A stretch of DNA of 38,747 bases, from contig JAWXUP010000019.1 of the NCBI GenBank assembly GCA_044426345.1, forward strand, positions 1 through 38,747, in the 5' to 3' direction. Positions 1 through 7,784 of this stretch are shown piece by piece. The position numbers were made by a program, and so were the translations under genes. Each line of letters opens with the position of its first letter. Position 1 is the stretch's first letter. The notes below the pieces were generated by a model. It searched no databases and had not been told where the DNA came from. It saw only the letters and a program-made list of their open reading frames with translations. This DNA comes from CAYJLC01 sp044426345. GTDB taxonomy: Bacteria; Bacillota; Clostridia; Oscillospirales; Butyricicoccaceae.

Positions 1-36
1 TCCACCAGAAAGCCCTAAAATTACTTTTTTATTCAT
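1..36 (-). CDS. 5' end of a PP-loop ATPase gene (partial; MnmA-like candidate)
   Basis: Twelve codons are visible on the minus strand, reading MNKKVILGLSGG before the window ends. The LSGG tail is the start of the PP-loop (SGG-x-DS) nucleotide-binding motif of N-type ATP pyrophosphatases. MnmA (tRNA 2-thiouridylase) begins this way, but GuaA-C-terminal, QueC and ThiI-like proteins share the motif, so the exact enzyme is open. The ATG lies two bases after the stop of the upstream ymdB-like gene, and its ribosome site AGGTGA sits inside the last codons of that gene, so the two are translationally linked. Confidence 0.5.
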   Translation of the reverse strand, partial: MNKKVILGLSGG

Positions 37-38
37 TA

Positions 39-818
39 TTAATCACCTATAATAGTTAAGTTTTCGACTGAGCGACATTTTTTTGTGTCCTCGTCGATGT
101 CAAAAATTGTTGCATTTAAAAATTGTACGCCAGTTGCTGTTGTAAAACGTTCTTGAATATCACCACGAAACATTTTTAACGAAATCTCTGGAGTAACGCC
201 GATTACAGACCACATAGGACCAACCATTCCGACGTCGGTTATATATCCCATTCCGTTTGGGAAAATGCGTGTATCAGCAGTTTTTACGTGAGTATGTGTG
301 CCGAAAAGTGCAGAAATTTTACCATCTAGATGAAATCCCATTGCATATTTTTCACTCGTAGCTTGAGCATGGAAATCCAAAATAGCGATATCAAATTCAC
401 CATCGCAGCTTTTAAGTATTTTTTCTGCACATAAAAATGGATTATCAGGACCAACTTCCATATCTACACGACCGATTAGGTTAATAACTAACACATTGTA
501 ATTATTAACATTATATATAGCATATCCACGTCCTGGAAGCTGTGGAGCGTAGTTGTGTGGTCTTAAAATGTAATTATTATCGTCTAAATAGTTTAAAATA
601 GCATGTTTTGCAAAAGAATGGTTTCCTAAAGTGATAACATCTACACCGTATGAGAACAAAGCGTCTGCTTGAGCTGGAATTATTCCAAGAGCACTTGCAT
701 TTTCTCCATTTGCTATTACAAAGTCGATTTTATGTTCTTTTTTGATACTATTTAGATATTTTCCGACCGTTTCTACACCAGTATCGGCTACTATATCGCC
801 AATTGCGAGTACTTTCAT
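39..818 (-). CDS. ymdB: YmdB-family metallophosphoesterase (2',3'-cNMP phosphodiesterase)
   Basis: This 259-residue protein matches the TIGR00282/YmdB family of cytosolic dimetal phosphodiesterases, which act on 2',3'-cyclic nucleotides and in Bacillus influence biofilm and sporulation decisions. The metal-ligand pattern is complete: D8 (GDIV), E39-N40 (GEN), N66-H67 (GNH), H150 (DFHA), H175 and H177 (GTHTHV), at almost the same positions as in characterised homologues. Length is standard for the family. There is no signal peptide. It is followed after two bases by a PP-loop ATPase gene on the same strand. In many Bacillota ymdB follows rny (RNase Y), but here the upstream side is a 345-base gap instead. 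Confidence 0.93.
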   Translation of the reverse strand: MKVLAIGDIVADTGVETVGKYLNSIKKEHKIDFVIANGENASALGIIPAQADALFSYGVDVITLGNHSFAKHAILNYLDDNNYILRPHNYAPQLPGRGYAIYNVNNYNVLVINLIGRVDMEVGPDNPFLCAEKILKSCDGEFDIAILDFHAQATSEKYAMGFHLDGKISALFGTHTHVKTADTRIFPNGMGYITDVGMVGPMWSVIGVTPEISLKMFRGDIQERFTTATGVQFLNATIFDIDEDTKKCRSVENLTIIGD

Positions 819-1163
819 TATTTTCTCCTAAAAATTATTTTTTATTTATAAAAATTTATATACACCATGTAATTTGGAAAAAATGAGCTGTTTTATTGTT
901 GCGTTTTATGATACGAATAAATTTACTATATATATGTATAGTAAATTTCAGCTTGTCGAAAAACTCATTTCAAAATATAATTTTTAAATATACAAATTTT
1001 TTACTTTGCTAGCTTGTGCATTTATTTCTTATTTTAAGGTTAAGGTAAGTTTTGCTTTTGTGCAATATTTTTAGCTTGCCACTTTCTTCGACAGTTCGAA
1101 ATTTACAATATATGTATAGTAAATTTATTCGTAGCATTTAAAAATATATGAAATCTTGTGAAA
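819..1163. other. Gene-free AT-rich interval carrying a long inverted repeat
   Basis: No open reading frame with a ribosome site is seen on either strand. The interval holds the outer inverted repeat at 912-1133 (entered separately) and otherwise very AT-rich sequence. It must contain the promoter for the minus-strand ymdB-like gene and the 3' end of the minus-strand dnaD-helicase loader transcript, but I could not assign a convincing -35/-10 pair. Confidence 0.6.
912..1133. repeat. Imperfect ~48-bp inverted repeat flanking ~125 bp; MITE-like or long hairpin
   Basis: The left arm (912-960) starts TACGAATAAATTTACTATA and ends TGTCGAA. The right arm (1087-1133) starts TTCGACAGTTCGAAATTTAC and ends with the reverse complement of TACGAATAAATTTACTATA. 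The outer 19 bases match perfectly, and the rest matches with a few gaps and mismatches. Each arm is itself a palindrome around TATGTATA, so arms can fold alone or pair with each other. There is no transposase and no obvious coding content inside. It could be a degraded miniature inverted-repeat element or a bidirectional structured terminator. Confidence 0.6.
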
Positions 1164-2147
1164 TTATGAATTTTTTATAACTTTACGAATGTCCTCGCCG
1201 AAGAAAAATACGTGTCTAAATTCGCCGTCTAATCTTGAAGCGATTGCTGGTGAATATTTTTTCACAAGTTCCGGCATAACGTAGTTTGTGTTGATAATCA
1301 TAGGTTTTTTTTGCATAATTCGTTCATTTATGAGATTGTAAAGTGCAGAAATTGTAAAAGATGTAACCATTTCAGTACCTAAATCATCGATAATTAGTAA
1401 ATCACAGTTTGCGTATCTTGTAATTTTGGAGCTAATACCTGCATCGTAACTTGAGAATTTTTGACTTTCATAATTATTCAAAATATTGATACAAGTGTCA
1501 TAAACTACCGAATATGATTTTTTTACGACTTCTTTTGCTATGCAAGTCGATAAAAATGTCTTGGAAAGACCAGGATTTCCTATAAAAAGTAGATTTTCTG
1601 AAGTAAAACTGAAATTTTCAGCATAATCTTTCAATCGTTTGTAATTTCTAACCATATTTTCATTTGGGGACATTTTATAGCGAGAATCAGGTACTTTTGA
1701 GTATAAATCTAGGTTAAAAGTCTCAAAACTTTGCGTAGAAATGTTTAAAATAGACGACATTTCACGCTTTTCTAGTGTTAAACAAGCTTTTTCAATACAA
1801 GGACACAAATCTGTGCCGATATACCCATAATCTTTACAGTCGTAACAGTCATAGATTGGGTCTAAATAGTTTTTTGGATATCCATTTTGAGCCAGAGCCT
1901 CTTGTTTTAGAGAATTTAGCATTTTGTGATTTTTTTTCAAAACATCGATAGCTTTTTCAACGCTTTTGTCATTTTCAAAGGCAACTATAGCAGCTTTTGT
2001 AGCATTTGAGCGCATTTTTCTGTCAAGTTCTGCAAGTTCTGGCACTTTTCGATAGACTTCTAATTTTCTATCATTTATAGTTTGCTCATTGTTTTGTCTT
2101 TTTTGCTCATATTCGCGCAAAATATTACTTACATGGCGTTTGTGCAC
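1164..2147 (-). CDS. DnaI/DnaC-type replicative helicase loader ATPase
   Basis: This 327-residue protein has the layout of Bacillota helicase loaders. An N-terminal helical region leads to a zinc-binding cysteine cluster (C101, C104, C115, C117), followed by an AAA+ domain. The AAA+ domain has Walker A at 190-197, Walker B LLIIDDLG near 250-257 and a sensor-like INTN near 285. Such proteins load the replicative helicase at the origin or at restarted forks. The gene follows dnaD by six bases. It starts with GTG, and its ribosome site GGAG overlaps the dnaD stop, implying coupled translation. The Walker A reads GNPGLSKT, with serine where glycine normally precedes the catalytic lysine. IstB-like ATPases are related, but the dnaD context favours replication. 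Confidence 0.88.
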   Translation of the reverse strand: MHKRHVSNILREYEQKRQNNEQTINDRKLEVYRKVPELAELDRKMRSNATKAAIVAFENDKSVEKAIDVLKKNHKMLNSLKQEALAQNGYPKNYLDPIYDCYDCKDYGYIGTDLCPCIEKACLTLEKREMSSILNISTQSFETFNLDLYSKVPDSRYKMSPNENMVRNYKRLKDYAENFSFTSENLLFIGNPGLSKTFLSTCIAKEVVKKSYSVVYDTCINILNNYESQKFSSYDAGISSKITRYANCDLLIIDDLGTEMVTSFTISALYNLINERIMQKKPMIINTNYVMPELVKKYSPAIASRLDGEFRHVFFFGEDIRKVIKNS

Positions 2148-2153
2148 TTAAAA

Positions 2154-3080
2154 TCACTCCTTGCTTAATTCTTTCATAAGTTCGATTTCCCAATCTGCTA
2201 GTTCACCTGTGCGAGCAGTATTTGGTTGTATATTTTTGTCAGATTTTTTGAATTCAGGATCGTGTGCGATGATTTCTTCGATAGTAAACAGATTTTTTTC
2301 TTTAAATGAAAGTAAAATCTTGTCTAAATACTGAAAACTGAACTTCCCTATAGAGTCGTTCATTCGATTAACTGCAAGTTCTACAATGTCAGGCGCAAAA
2401 CCATAATTTATAAAGTGTAAGATATATCTTTCTTCAACAGGTTGAGGATCACGACCGTAAATTTTCAGTGCTTTCATCATAGCATCGAACACCGGTTTTT
2501 CGGCGTACTTGCTGGCGATATAGTTTGTAGCATCATTGTGATTTGCGATGCCCATATCAATCCATAAATGTGCCTCGCGCTCAATATCCATACGACGTGG
2601 CACGGTTGAAGTTTTACTTTTTAGATACATTAAAAGTTCGACTATAACTTCAGCTGGAAGTTTTAATCTGTCATATATGTATAGCAAAGTTTTAAGATAT
2701 CCTTCGGTGAGAGCTTTTCCTAAAACGCTTTCACAAGTGTCACAAACAGCAGAAAATCGTTTATCTGAGCGTGCATCACGAAGTTCAGCAACTGTATATT
2801 TCGGTTTGTCAGTAAAACCTATAGATTGTTTTGGTTTATCATCGTTTTGACGCTTTACAACTTGCATAGCTGTCAGTTCGTAAATTGCAAGGTCATATCG
2901 TTCTTTGCTAAAATTTAGGTGTTTCATAGCGTTTGTTGGCGTGAATTTTTTTTTCGCACGTGACATATAGAGATATAAAAGTGCAGCATCAGGGTTTGAC
3001 GATAGCAAAATTTTATCGACCAAATCGCCTTTTAACACGCAAAAATCATCTGTATTTAATATAAGGTCTGAAATTGCCAT
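2154..3080 (-). CDS. dnaD: DnaD-domain replication initiation protein
   Basis: This 308-residue protein carries the DnaD/DnaB_2 C-terminal domain (about residues 205-265), recognisable from the YGRDPQP..EERYILHF segment and the FSFQYLDKILLSF helix. A more diverged N-terminal winged-helix-like part precedes it. DnaD-type proteins remodel DNA and help recruit helicase and loader during replication initiation and restart. The start is ATG with AGGAGAAAC just upstream. It forms a two-gene unit with the helicase loader, whose start is six bases after this stop, the usual clostridial arrangement. The C-terminus after the domain is short and charged. The call rests on motif memory and neighbourhood. 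Confidence 0.88.
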   Translation of the reverse strand: MAISDLILNTDDFCVLKGDLVDKILLSSNPDAALLYLYMSRAKKKFTPTNAMKHLNFSKERYDLAIYELTAMQVVKRQNDDKPKQSIGFTDKPKYTVAELRDARSDKRFSAVCDTCESVLGKALTEGYLKTLLYIYDRLKLPAEVIVELLMYLKSKTSTVPRRMDIEREAHLWIDMGIANHNDATNYIASKYAEKPVFDAMMKALKIYGRDPQPVEERYILHFINYGFAPDIVELAVNRMNDSIGKFSFQYLDKILLSFKEKNLFTIEEIIAHDPEFKKSDKNIQPNTARTGELADWEIELMKELSKE

Positions 3081-3175
3081 AGTTTCTCCTTTGATTTGTT
3101 ATATAACTATGATACTATAAAAATGTAAACTTTTCAAGCAAATTAAATATAATTTTAAATTCTGAAAAAAAGTTC

Positions 3176-3204
3176 TTGAAACTATCGAAAATGTGTGTTA
3201 TAAT
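3176..3204 (+). promoter_or_regulatory. Sigma-A-type promoter of the SRP RNA
   Basis: TTGAAA (3176-3181) and a perfect TATAAT (3199-3204) are separated by 17 bases, predicting a start near 3211, exactly where the closing helix of the SRP RNA begins. The -35 context AAAAGTTCTTGA recurs at two other promoters in this window (17.4 and 18.8 kb). It probably also feeds dnaX by read-through. Confidence 0.85.
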
Positions 3205-3210
3205 ACATAA

Positions 3211-3397
3211 GCAAATAATAATTGATATCGGACAAGGCTGCATGTGACTCTAAATTAGTCTGACGCAATGCCAATCTTCGAACCATGTCAGGCGGGGAAC
3301 CGAGCAGCATTAAGATGTTTTTGCGTGTGCCGTCGGGTCGCTGGTTTACCGATGTTCATGCAGTCTTGTCGGATATCAAAAGTTTATTTGCTTTTTA
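3211..3397 (+). ncRNA. ffs: Signal recognition particle RNA (about 185 nt)
   Basis: The diagnostic apical helix-8 sequence is present: ACCATGTCAGGCGG (3293-3306) and the opposite GAGCAGCATTAAG (3303-3315). The Bacillus-like GTGCCGTCGGGTCGCTGG follows at 3338-3355. The ends pair: GATATCGGACAAGGCTGCATG (3224-3244) with CATGCAGTCTTGTCGGATATC (3357-3377), and GCAAATAA near 3211 with TTATTTGC near 3384. A T-run follows the last pairing, so the closing helix doubles as terminator. Position directly upstream of dnaX is the classic Bacillota location. The RNA is shorter than the roughly 270-nt Bacillus form and I could not see a full Alu domain. Exact ends are inferred. Confidence 0.9.
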
Positions 3398-3418
3398 TTT
3401 GTATGGAGGTTTTTTGTT

Positions 3419-5017
3419 ATGTATCAAGCACTTTATAGAAAATACAGACCGAAAACTTTTTCAGATGTTGTGGGTCAAAGTCATATTACAACGATTTTGA
3501 AAAACCAAATTGAAAAAGATAGAACTTCTCATGCATATATTTTCACAGGAACTCGAGGAACGGGTAAAACTTCGTGTGCTAAAATTTTAGCGCGTGCGAT
3601 AAACTGTACAAACCCACAAAATGGCGACCCTTGTAACCAGTGCGAAGCGTGTCTTTCGGTGCTTAGTGAAAGTTCGATGGACGTGTCTGAAATTGATGCG
3701 GCATCTAATAATAAGGTAGATGATATCCGTGATTTATTAGAAGAAACGCGATATACACCGTCTAGTTTGAAAAAACGAGTATATATTATAGATGAAGTGC
3801 ATATGCTTACAACGCAGGCTTTTAATGCATTATTAAAAACACTCGAAGAGCCACCAAAACATGTGCTTTTTATTCTCGCAACAACCGAAATTCATAAGGT
3901 TTTACCAACGATTTTATCTAGATGTCAACGTTTCGATTTTAAGCGAATTAATATGTATGATATCTCAGAGCGACTAGTTGAAATCGCCACATTAGAAGGT
4001 TTTACACTTAATTCTGACGCTGCTGACATCATAGCCAAACTTGCTGATGGTGGACTTAGAGATGCACTTTCAATACTTGATAGATGTATAGTTAGCGATG
4101 AGAATGTGATTACAGCTCAAATGGTGTGCGACAGGGTTGGTGCAATTGATTATAGCAAGCTTATTTCACTTATGGATTACTCAATTTTTGGTGAAACTTT
4201 ACGTGCTATTGAGCTTATAAATGAACTATATAATGATGGCATTGAAATTTCAAGCGTTCTTTCGCAAATGCTAACTTTATCACGTGATATGCTTATGTTT
4301 AAAATCACTAAAGATCCATCGTTCGGTATAATTTACAATGTATCTACTGAGAAGTTTGGGCAAATGTGTGAGGCTATAAATGAGCAGCGTTTGACAAGTT
4401 TTATTGATATAATTTCGAATTCCCTAAGTATTTTGCAAAAATCGCAGAATAAGAAGATTGATGTTGAATTATGTGTGATAAAATTATGTAAGAACGTAGT
4501 ATCTGATAACACTTCGATTGAAGATAGAATGCTTATTCTTGAAGATAAGGTTACAAATTACAAACCGACGGTTATTACGCAAAATGTAGTTGTTGAATCG
4601 GATAAAGTTCCTATGAAACAGGTGGAAAAATCCGTGCCAAAAGCACCAAGAAAACCTTCAAATCCAGAAGAAAAAGGGACTCAAAACGTTGAGCAATATA
4701 GACATTTACTTCGTAATTTGCGTAGTGTATATAAAAATCGAGAACTAATTTTTTTAAATGAAAACTCAAAAGCGTTGTTTTATAGCGACCGAATTGAAAT
4801 TTTGGTTGACGATGAAATAACATATAATATGGTTGCATCTGTTGAAAAACGTCAAAAAATTGGCGAAAAGGCAACCGAACTTTTTGAAAAAGACCTATTT
4901 ATAGAGGTTAGATTTGAAAGTGACTCAAATGAACAAGCAAGTACGGAAAATTCGCTAGATAGCGTGCTTGAAAGGGCTTGCAAAAATAATATTACAATCA
5001 AAAATATGGAGGACTAA
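3419..5017 (+). CDS. dnaX: DNA polymerase III subunit gamma/tau
   Basis: This is the clamp-loader ATPase of the replisome, 532 residues, close to usual Bacillota tau length. The N-terminal AAA+ module shows MYQALYRKYRP at the start, Walker A GTRGTGKT at 44-51, zinc cysteines C63, C72, C75 and C78, DEVH at 125-128 and the TTEIHKVLPTILSRCQ sensor region. Domain III follows to about residue 360, then a lysine-rich linker, then a C-terminal region that in tau binds polymerase and helicase. The start has GGAGG nine bases upstream. It sits between SRP RNA and ybaB-recR. I found no convincing slippery site for a separate gamma product. Confidence 0.97.
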   Translation: MYQALYRKYRPKTFSDVVGQSHITTILKNQIEKDRTSHAYIFTGTRGTGKTSCAKILARAINCTNPQNGDPCNQCEACLSVLSESSMDVSEIDAASNNKVDDIRDLLEETRYTPSSLKKRVYIIDEVHMLTTQAFNALLKTLEEPPKHVLFILATTEIHKVLPTILSRCQRFDFKRINMYDISERLVEIATLEGFTLNSDAADIIAKLADGGLRDALSILDRCIVSDENVITAQMVCDRVGAIDYSKLISLMDYSIFGETLRAIELINELYNDGIEISSVLSQMLTLSRDMLMFKITKDPSFGIIYNVSTEKFGQMCEAINEQRLTSFIDIISNSLSILQKSQNKKIDVELCVIKLCKNVVSDNTSIEDRMLILEDKVTNYKPTVITQNVVVESDKVPMKQVEKSVPKAPRKPSNPEEKGTQNVEQYRHLLRNLRSVYKNRELIFLNENSKALFYSDRIEILVDDEITYNMVASVEKRQKIGEKATELFEKDLFIEVRFESDSNEQASTENSLDSVLERACKNNITIKNMED

Positions 5018-5020
5018 AAT

Positions 5021-5359
5021 ATGAAACCAGGAAAAATGAACGGCGGAATGAATATGGCTAGCATGCTTAAACAAGCTCAAAAAATGCAAGCGGATATGAC
5101 TAAATTACAAGCTGAACTTGAAAAACGCGAATACACCGCATCATCTGGTGGTGGAATGGTAACTGTAACGGTTGCTGGTGCTAACAATATAGTAAAACTT
5201 GATATAAAACCAGAGGTTGTAGACGCTGACGATATCGAAATGTTACAAGATTTAATTATGACTGCAGCAAACGAAGCGCTAAAAGTTGCTGACGAAACTT
5301 CAGCTGCTGAAATGAAAAAAGTAACAGGTGGAATGGGTCTTCCAGGCGGAATGTTCTAA
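5021..5359 (+). CDS. ybaB: YbaB/EbfC nucleoid-associated protein
   Basis: This 112-residue protein of the YbaB/EbfC family forms small homodimers that bind DNA without strong sequence specificity. The hallmark MLKQAQKMQADMTKLQAEL helix begins near residue 15, followed by the glycine-rich turn and VTVAG strand. A methionine- and glycine-rich tail (GGMGLPGGMF) ends the protein. Its GGAGG lies inside the last codons of dnaX, three bases separate the genes, and recR follows after one base, so the three are one translationally coupled unit. The link to recombination or replication comes from conserved position rather than any catalytic motif. Confidence 0.95.
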   Translation: MKPGKMNGGMNMASMLKQAQKMQADMTKLQAELEKREYTASSGGGMVTVTVAGANNIVKLDIKPEVVDADDIEMLQDLIMTAANEALKVADETSAAEMKKVTGGMGLPGGMF

Positions 5360-5360
5360 G

Positions 5361-5960
5361 ATGGATAATTTTGCACCGTCAATTGAAGATTTAATCGAGC
5401 AATTCGCAAAACTTCCTGGTATTGGCGCAAAAACCGCACAAAGACTCACATTTCACGTATTGAATATGGAAATGGATGATGTCAAAAAGTTTTCAGATGC
5501 ACTGATTAATGCAAAAGAAAAGATAAAACTTTGCAAAAATTGCCAAAATCTAACGAGCGAAGAAATTTGTGAAATTTGTCGAGATAAAACACGTGATGAA
5601 AGTACAATTTGCGTAGTTTCAGATCCGAAAGATATCGTAACTTTCGAGAAAACGCGTGAATATAAAGGGCTTTATCATATTTTGCATGGAACGATTTCTC
5701 CAATTGCGAATATAGGACCTGATGACATAAAAATCAAGGAACTTTTGCATCGTTGTGCAGAGCAAGAAATTAAAGAAATTATCGTTGCAACAAACCCAGA
5801 CACGAATGGCGAAGCTACGGCAATGTACATAAAAAGGCTGTTAAAACCTTTTGAAATTAAGGTTACAAGACTAGCTTTTGGCATACCTGTTGGAGGTAAT
5901 TTAGAATATGTTGACGAAGTGACACTAATGCGTGCACTAGATGGTCGACGTGAAATTTAG
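5361..5960 (+). CDS. recR: Recombination mediator RecR
   Basis: This 199-residue protein works with RecO (and RecF) to load RecA on SSB-coated gaps. Visible parts in order are an N-terminal helix-hairpin-helix (LPGIGAKTAQR, residues 18-28), a C4 zinc finger (C58, C61, C70, C73) and a Toprim domain starting ICVVSDPKDI near 83. The conserved C-terminal ATNPDTNGEATA and FGIPVGG segments follow. I chose the ATG at 5361 because it gives the family's normal N-terminus. A start at 5328 would read through the end of ybaB. There is only a weak ribosome site, consistent with coupling to the ybaB stop one base before. Confidence 0.97.
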   Translation: MDNFAPSIEDLIEQFAKLPGIGAKTAQRLTFHVLNMEMDDVKKFSDALINAKEKIKLCKNCQNLTSEEICEICRDKTRDESTICVVSDPKDIVTFEKTREYKGLYHILHGTISPIANIGPDDIKIKELLHRCAEQEIKEIIVATNPDTNGEATAMYIKRLLKPFEIKVTRLAFGIPVGGNLEYVDEVTLMRALDGRREI

Positions 5961-5972
5961 GAGTGAAAAAAT

Positions 5973-6497
5973 ATGATTTTATCGGGAATGGAAATTGAAA
6001 AACAAATGGGTAAAACCATTTTTATCGAACCTTTTGATAAATCAAAGGTTAACCCGAATAGCTATAATTTGTCGCTACATAATGAACTTTTGGTGTATGA
6101 AAATGACGAATTAGATATGAAAACACCAAATCCAACAACAAAAATCGAAATTCCGGAAGATGGTTTATGGCTTGAACCTGGAAAATTATACCTAGGTAGA
6201 ACTGTAGAGCATACAAGTACGGATAAATATGTTCCGATGCTTGAAGGACGCTCATCAACTGGTCGTTTGGGTTTATTTATCCACGTTACAGCTGGCTTTG
6301 GAGATATTGGTTTTTCAGGATATTGGACACTTGAAATTTTCTGTGTTCAACCAATAAAAATTTATCCAGGAGTTGACATTTGTCAAATTTATTATCACAA
6401 TATAGACGGTGAATATACATTATATAAAAGTGGAAAATACCAAGGAAATACTGGTATTCAGCCAAGTCTTATGTATAAAGATTTCGAAAACAAATAA
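5973..6497 (+). CDS. dcd: dCTP deaminase
   Basis: This 174-residue protein of the dCTP deaminase/dUTPase fold family makes dUTP from dCTP, feeding dTMP synthesis. The core motif GRSSTGRLGLFIHVTAGFGD is present near residue 91, followed by GFSGYWTLEI. In this family the serine, arginine and glutamate of these motifs handle the substrate. Length is close to the short Dcd proteins, some of which also hydrolyse dUTP. The sequence does not let me decide between mono- and bifunctional types. It lies twelve bases after recR with AGGAGTG overlapping the recR stop, and ends the dnaX operon before a strong terminator. Confidence 0.92.
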   Translation: MILSGMEIEKQMGKTIFIEPFDKSKVNPNSYNLSLHNELLVYENDELDMKTPNPTTKIEIPEDGLWLEPGKLYLGRTVEHTSTDKYVPMLEGRSSTGRLGLFIHVTAGFGDIGFSGYWTLEIFCVQPIKIYPGVDICQIYYHNIDGEYTLYKSGKYQGNTGIQPSLMYKDFENK

Positions 6498-6501
6498 AAT
6501 T

Positions 6502-6537
6502 AAGCCACCTAATTTTTTAAAGTTAGGGTGGCTTTTT
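6502..6537 (+). terminator. Intrinsic terminator after dcd
   Basis: AAGCCACC (6502-6509) pairs with GGTGGCTT (6527-6534), with an inner TAA/TTA pair and one bulged G, followed by five T. It ends the dnaX-ybaB-recR-dcd unit and lies only 20 bases before the next gene start. Confidence 0.85.
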
Positions 6538-6556
6538 GGTGTTTAAGGAGGAACTT

Positions 6557-7357
6557 TTGAGAAAAAAACGTAAATTACTAAGATTTTTGTTCAATTTAGC
6601 AATTGTTTGTACGATAATTGGATTTTATGCATTTAAAATAGAACCTAATTTACTTATCACGAGAGAAATTGAAATAGAAATTAACGAAAGCCCTCAAAAT
6701 GAATTGAAGATTGTATTGTTTTCGGATACGCATTTCAAAGAAGACACGTCAGAGGCGTATGTGCAAAATATTGTTGACACAATTAACGAACAACAAGGTG
6801 ACGTCGTTATGTTTTTGGGAGATTTGATAGATGACCAAGCAAAAAGTCCGGTTGATATTGATTATATAACTCAAAAGTTTAGTGAAATTGACGGTTTGAA
6901 ACTAGCAATTATGGGAAATCACGATTACGGTGGAAACGCAGAACGGACATATAAGGAAATTATGAGCGATTCTGACTTTGAAATATTAATAAATGACATA
7001 GTGTCAGTTGGCGATATAACAATAGTTGGTGTCGATGATATGATTTTTGGTGAACCCAATTATGATATTTTGAATCAGTTTACCAACGCAGATAACGTTG
7101 TTCTAATGCTACACGAGGGCGATATGATAGAGGATTTGGATAAAACTTTTGATATCGCATTTTCGGGACATTCACACGGTGGGCAAATCGCAATTCCATA
7201 TATAAAGGATTGGATTATGCCTGCTGGCACAAGAAATTACGTTAGCGGACTTTACGAAGAAGATAAAATTTATGTCACAAGTGGGATTGGCACTACATTT
7301 ATTGATGCAAGGTTGTTTTGCAAGCCAGAAATTGTGGTTGTGACTTTAAAATATTAA
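6557..7357 (+). CDS. Membrane-anchored metallophosphoesterase (YkuE/YaeI-like)
   Basis: This 266-residue calcineurin-like phosphoesterase has a basic N-terminus (RKKRK) and one hydrophobic segment at about residues 10-26, so it is probably anchored with the catalytic domain outside. Dimetal ligands are complete: D57 and H59 (SDTH), D89 (GDLIDD), N121-H122 (GNHD), H186, and H205 and H207 (GHSHGG). Relatives include YkuE and YaeI, some acting on lipid-linked or nucleotide phosphates. The substrate here is unknown. The start is taken as TTG at 6557, preceded by AAGGAGG at the right distance. A GTG at 6536 lies in the terminator's T-run. It is followed by the phnA-like gene after 12 bases. Confidence 0.88.
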   Translation: MRKKRKLLRFLFNLAIVCTIIGFYAFKIEPNLLITREIEIEINESPQNELKIVLFSDTHFKEDTSEAYVQNIVDTINEQQGDVVMFLGDLIDDQAKSPVDIDYITQKFSEIDGLKLAIMGNHDYGGNAERTYKEIMSDSDFEILINDIVSVGDITIVGVDDMIFGEPNYDILNQFTNADNVVLMLHEGDMIEDLDKTFDIAFSGHSHGGQIAIPYIKDWIMPAGTRNYVSGLYEEDKIYVTSGIGTTFIDARLFCKPEIVVVTLKY

Positions 7358-7369
7358 GGAGAAAAAATA

Positions 7370-7711
7370 ATGATACCTAACTGCCCAAAATGCAACTCAG
7401 AATATGTTTACGAGGATGGGAATATGCTGATTTGCCCTGAATGTTCGCACGAATGGAATGCCGAAACTGATGCGCAAAATGATTTAGCAAACGCAATAAA
7501 AGATATTAATGGGAACGTTTTAAGCGATGGCGACAGCGTTACTATTGCGAAAACACTTAAAGTTAAAGGTGCAACATCGGATTTAAAAATCGGAACGAAA
7601 GTTAAAAATATTCGTCTGGTTCCAGATGCTACAGATGGTCACGATATCGAGTGTAAAATAGATGGATTTGGTGCAATGAAATTAAAATCTAGCGTGGTTA
7701 AAAAAGCATAA
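7370..7711 (+). CDS. yjdM: PhnA/YjdM-family zinc-ribbon protein
   Basis: This 113-residue protein matches the PhnA (YjdM) family. The N-terminal zinc ribbon has C5, C8, C22 and C25 (CPKC and CPEC), followed by a small beta-barrel domain with the DGDSVT and GTKVKNIRLV segments. Despite the historical name, the family is not required for phosphonate use in E. coli and its role is unclear. The ribosome site AGGAG is ten bases before ATG, and the gene follows the metallophosphoesterase by 12 bases, so they are probably co-transcribed. No phosphonate genes occur nearby. Confidence 0.92.
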   Translation: MIPNCPKCNSEYVYEDGNMLICPECSHEWNAETDAQNDLANAIKDINGNVLSDGDSVTIAKTLKVKGATSDLKIGTKVKNIRLVPDATDGHDIECKIDGFGAMKLKSSVVKKA

Positions 7712-7748
7712 TTTAGTGCTTTATTTGCACAGAGTACGTCTGAATTTT

Positions 7749-7779
7749 ATAAAAAGAGCCTGTACAAAGCGTACAGGCT
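7749..7779 (-). terminator. Terminator for the minus-strand DUF4364-like gene
   Basis: A perfect 9-bp stem, AGCCTGTAC/GTACAGGCT (7757-7765 with 7771-7779), has a five-base loop. Reading on the minus strand it is followed by CTCTTTTTATA, a U-run. The plus side lacks a U-run but may still stop phnA transcripts weakly. Confidence 0.8.
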
Positions 7780-7784
7780 GAAAA

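Noticed and set aside
2548..2850. A 100-residue plus-strand frame opposite dnaD
   Set aside because: It is antisense to a well-supported gene, has no ribosome site and resembles no known protein.
3285..3500. A 71-residue plus-strand open frame
   Set aside because: It lies across the SRP RNA and the start of dnaX in another frame, with no ribosome site.
4600..4700. Programmed frameshift site in dnaX for a gamma product
   Set aside because: A-rich runs exist but no heptameric slippery sequence followed by a clear stimulatory hairpin and early stop.
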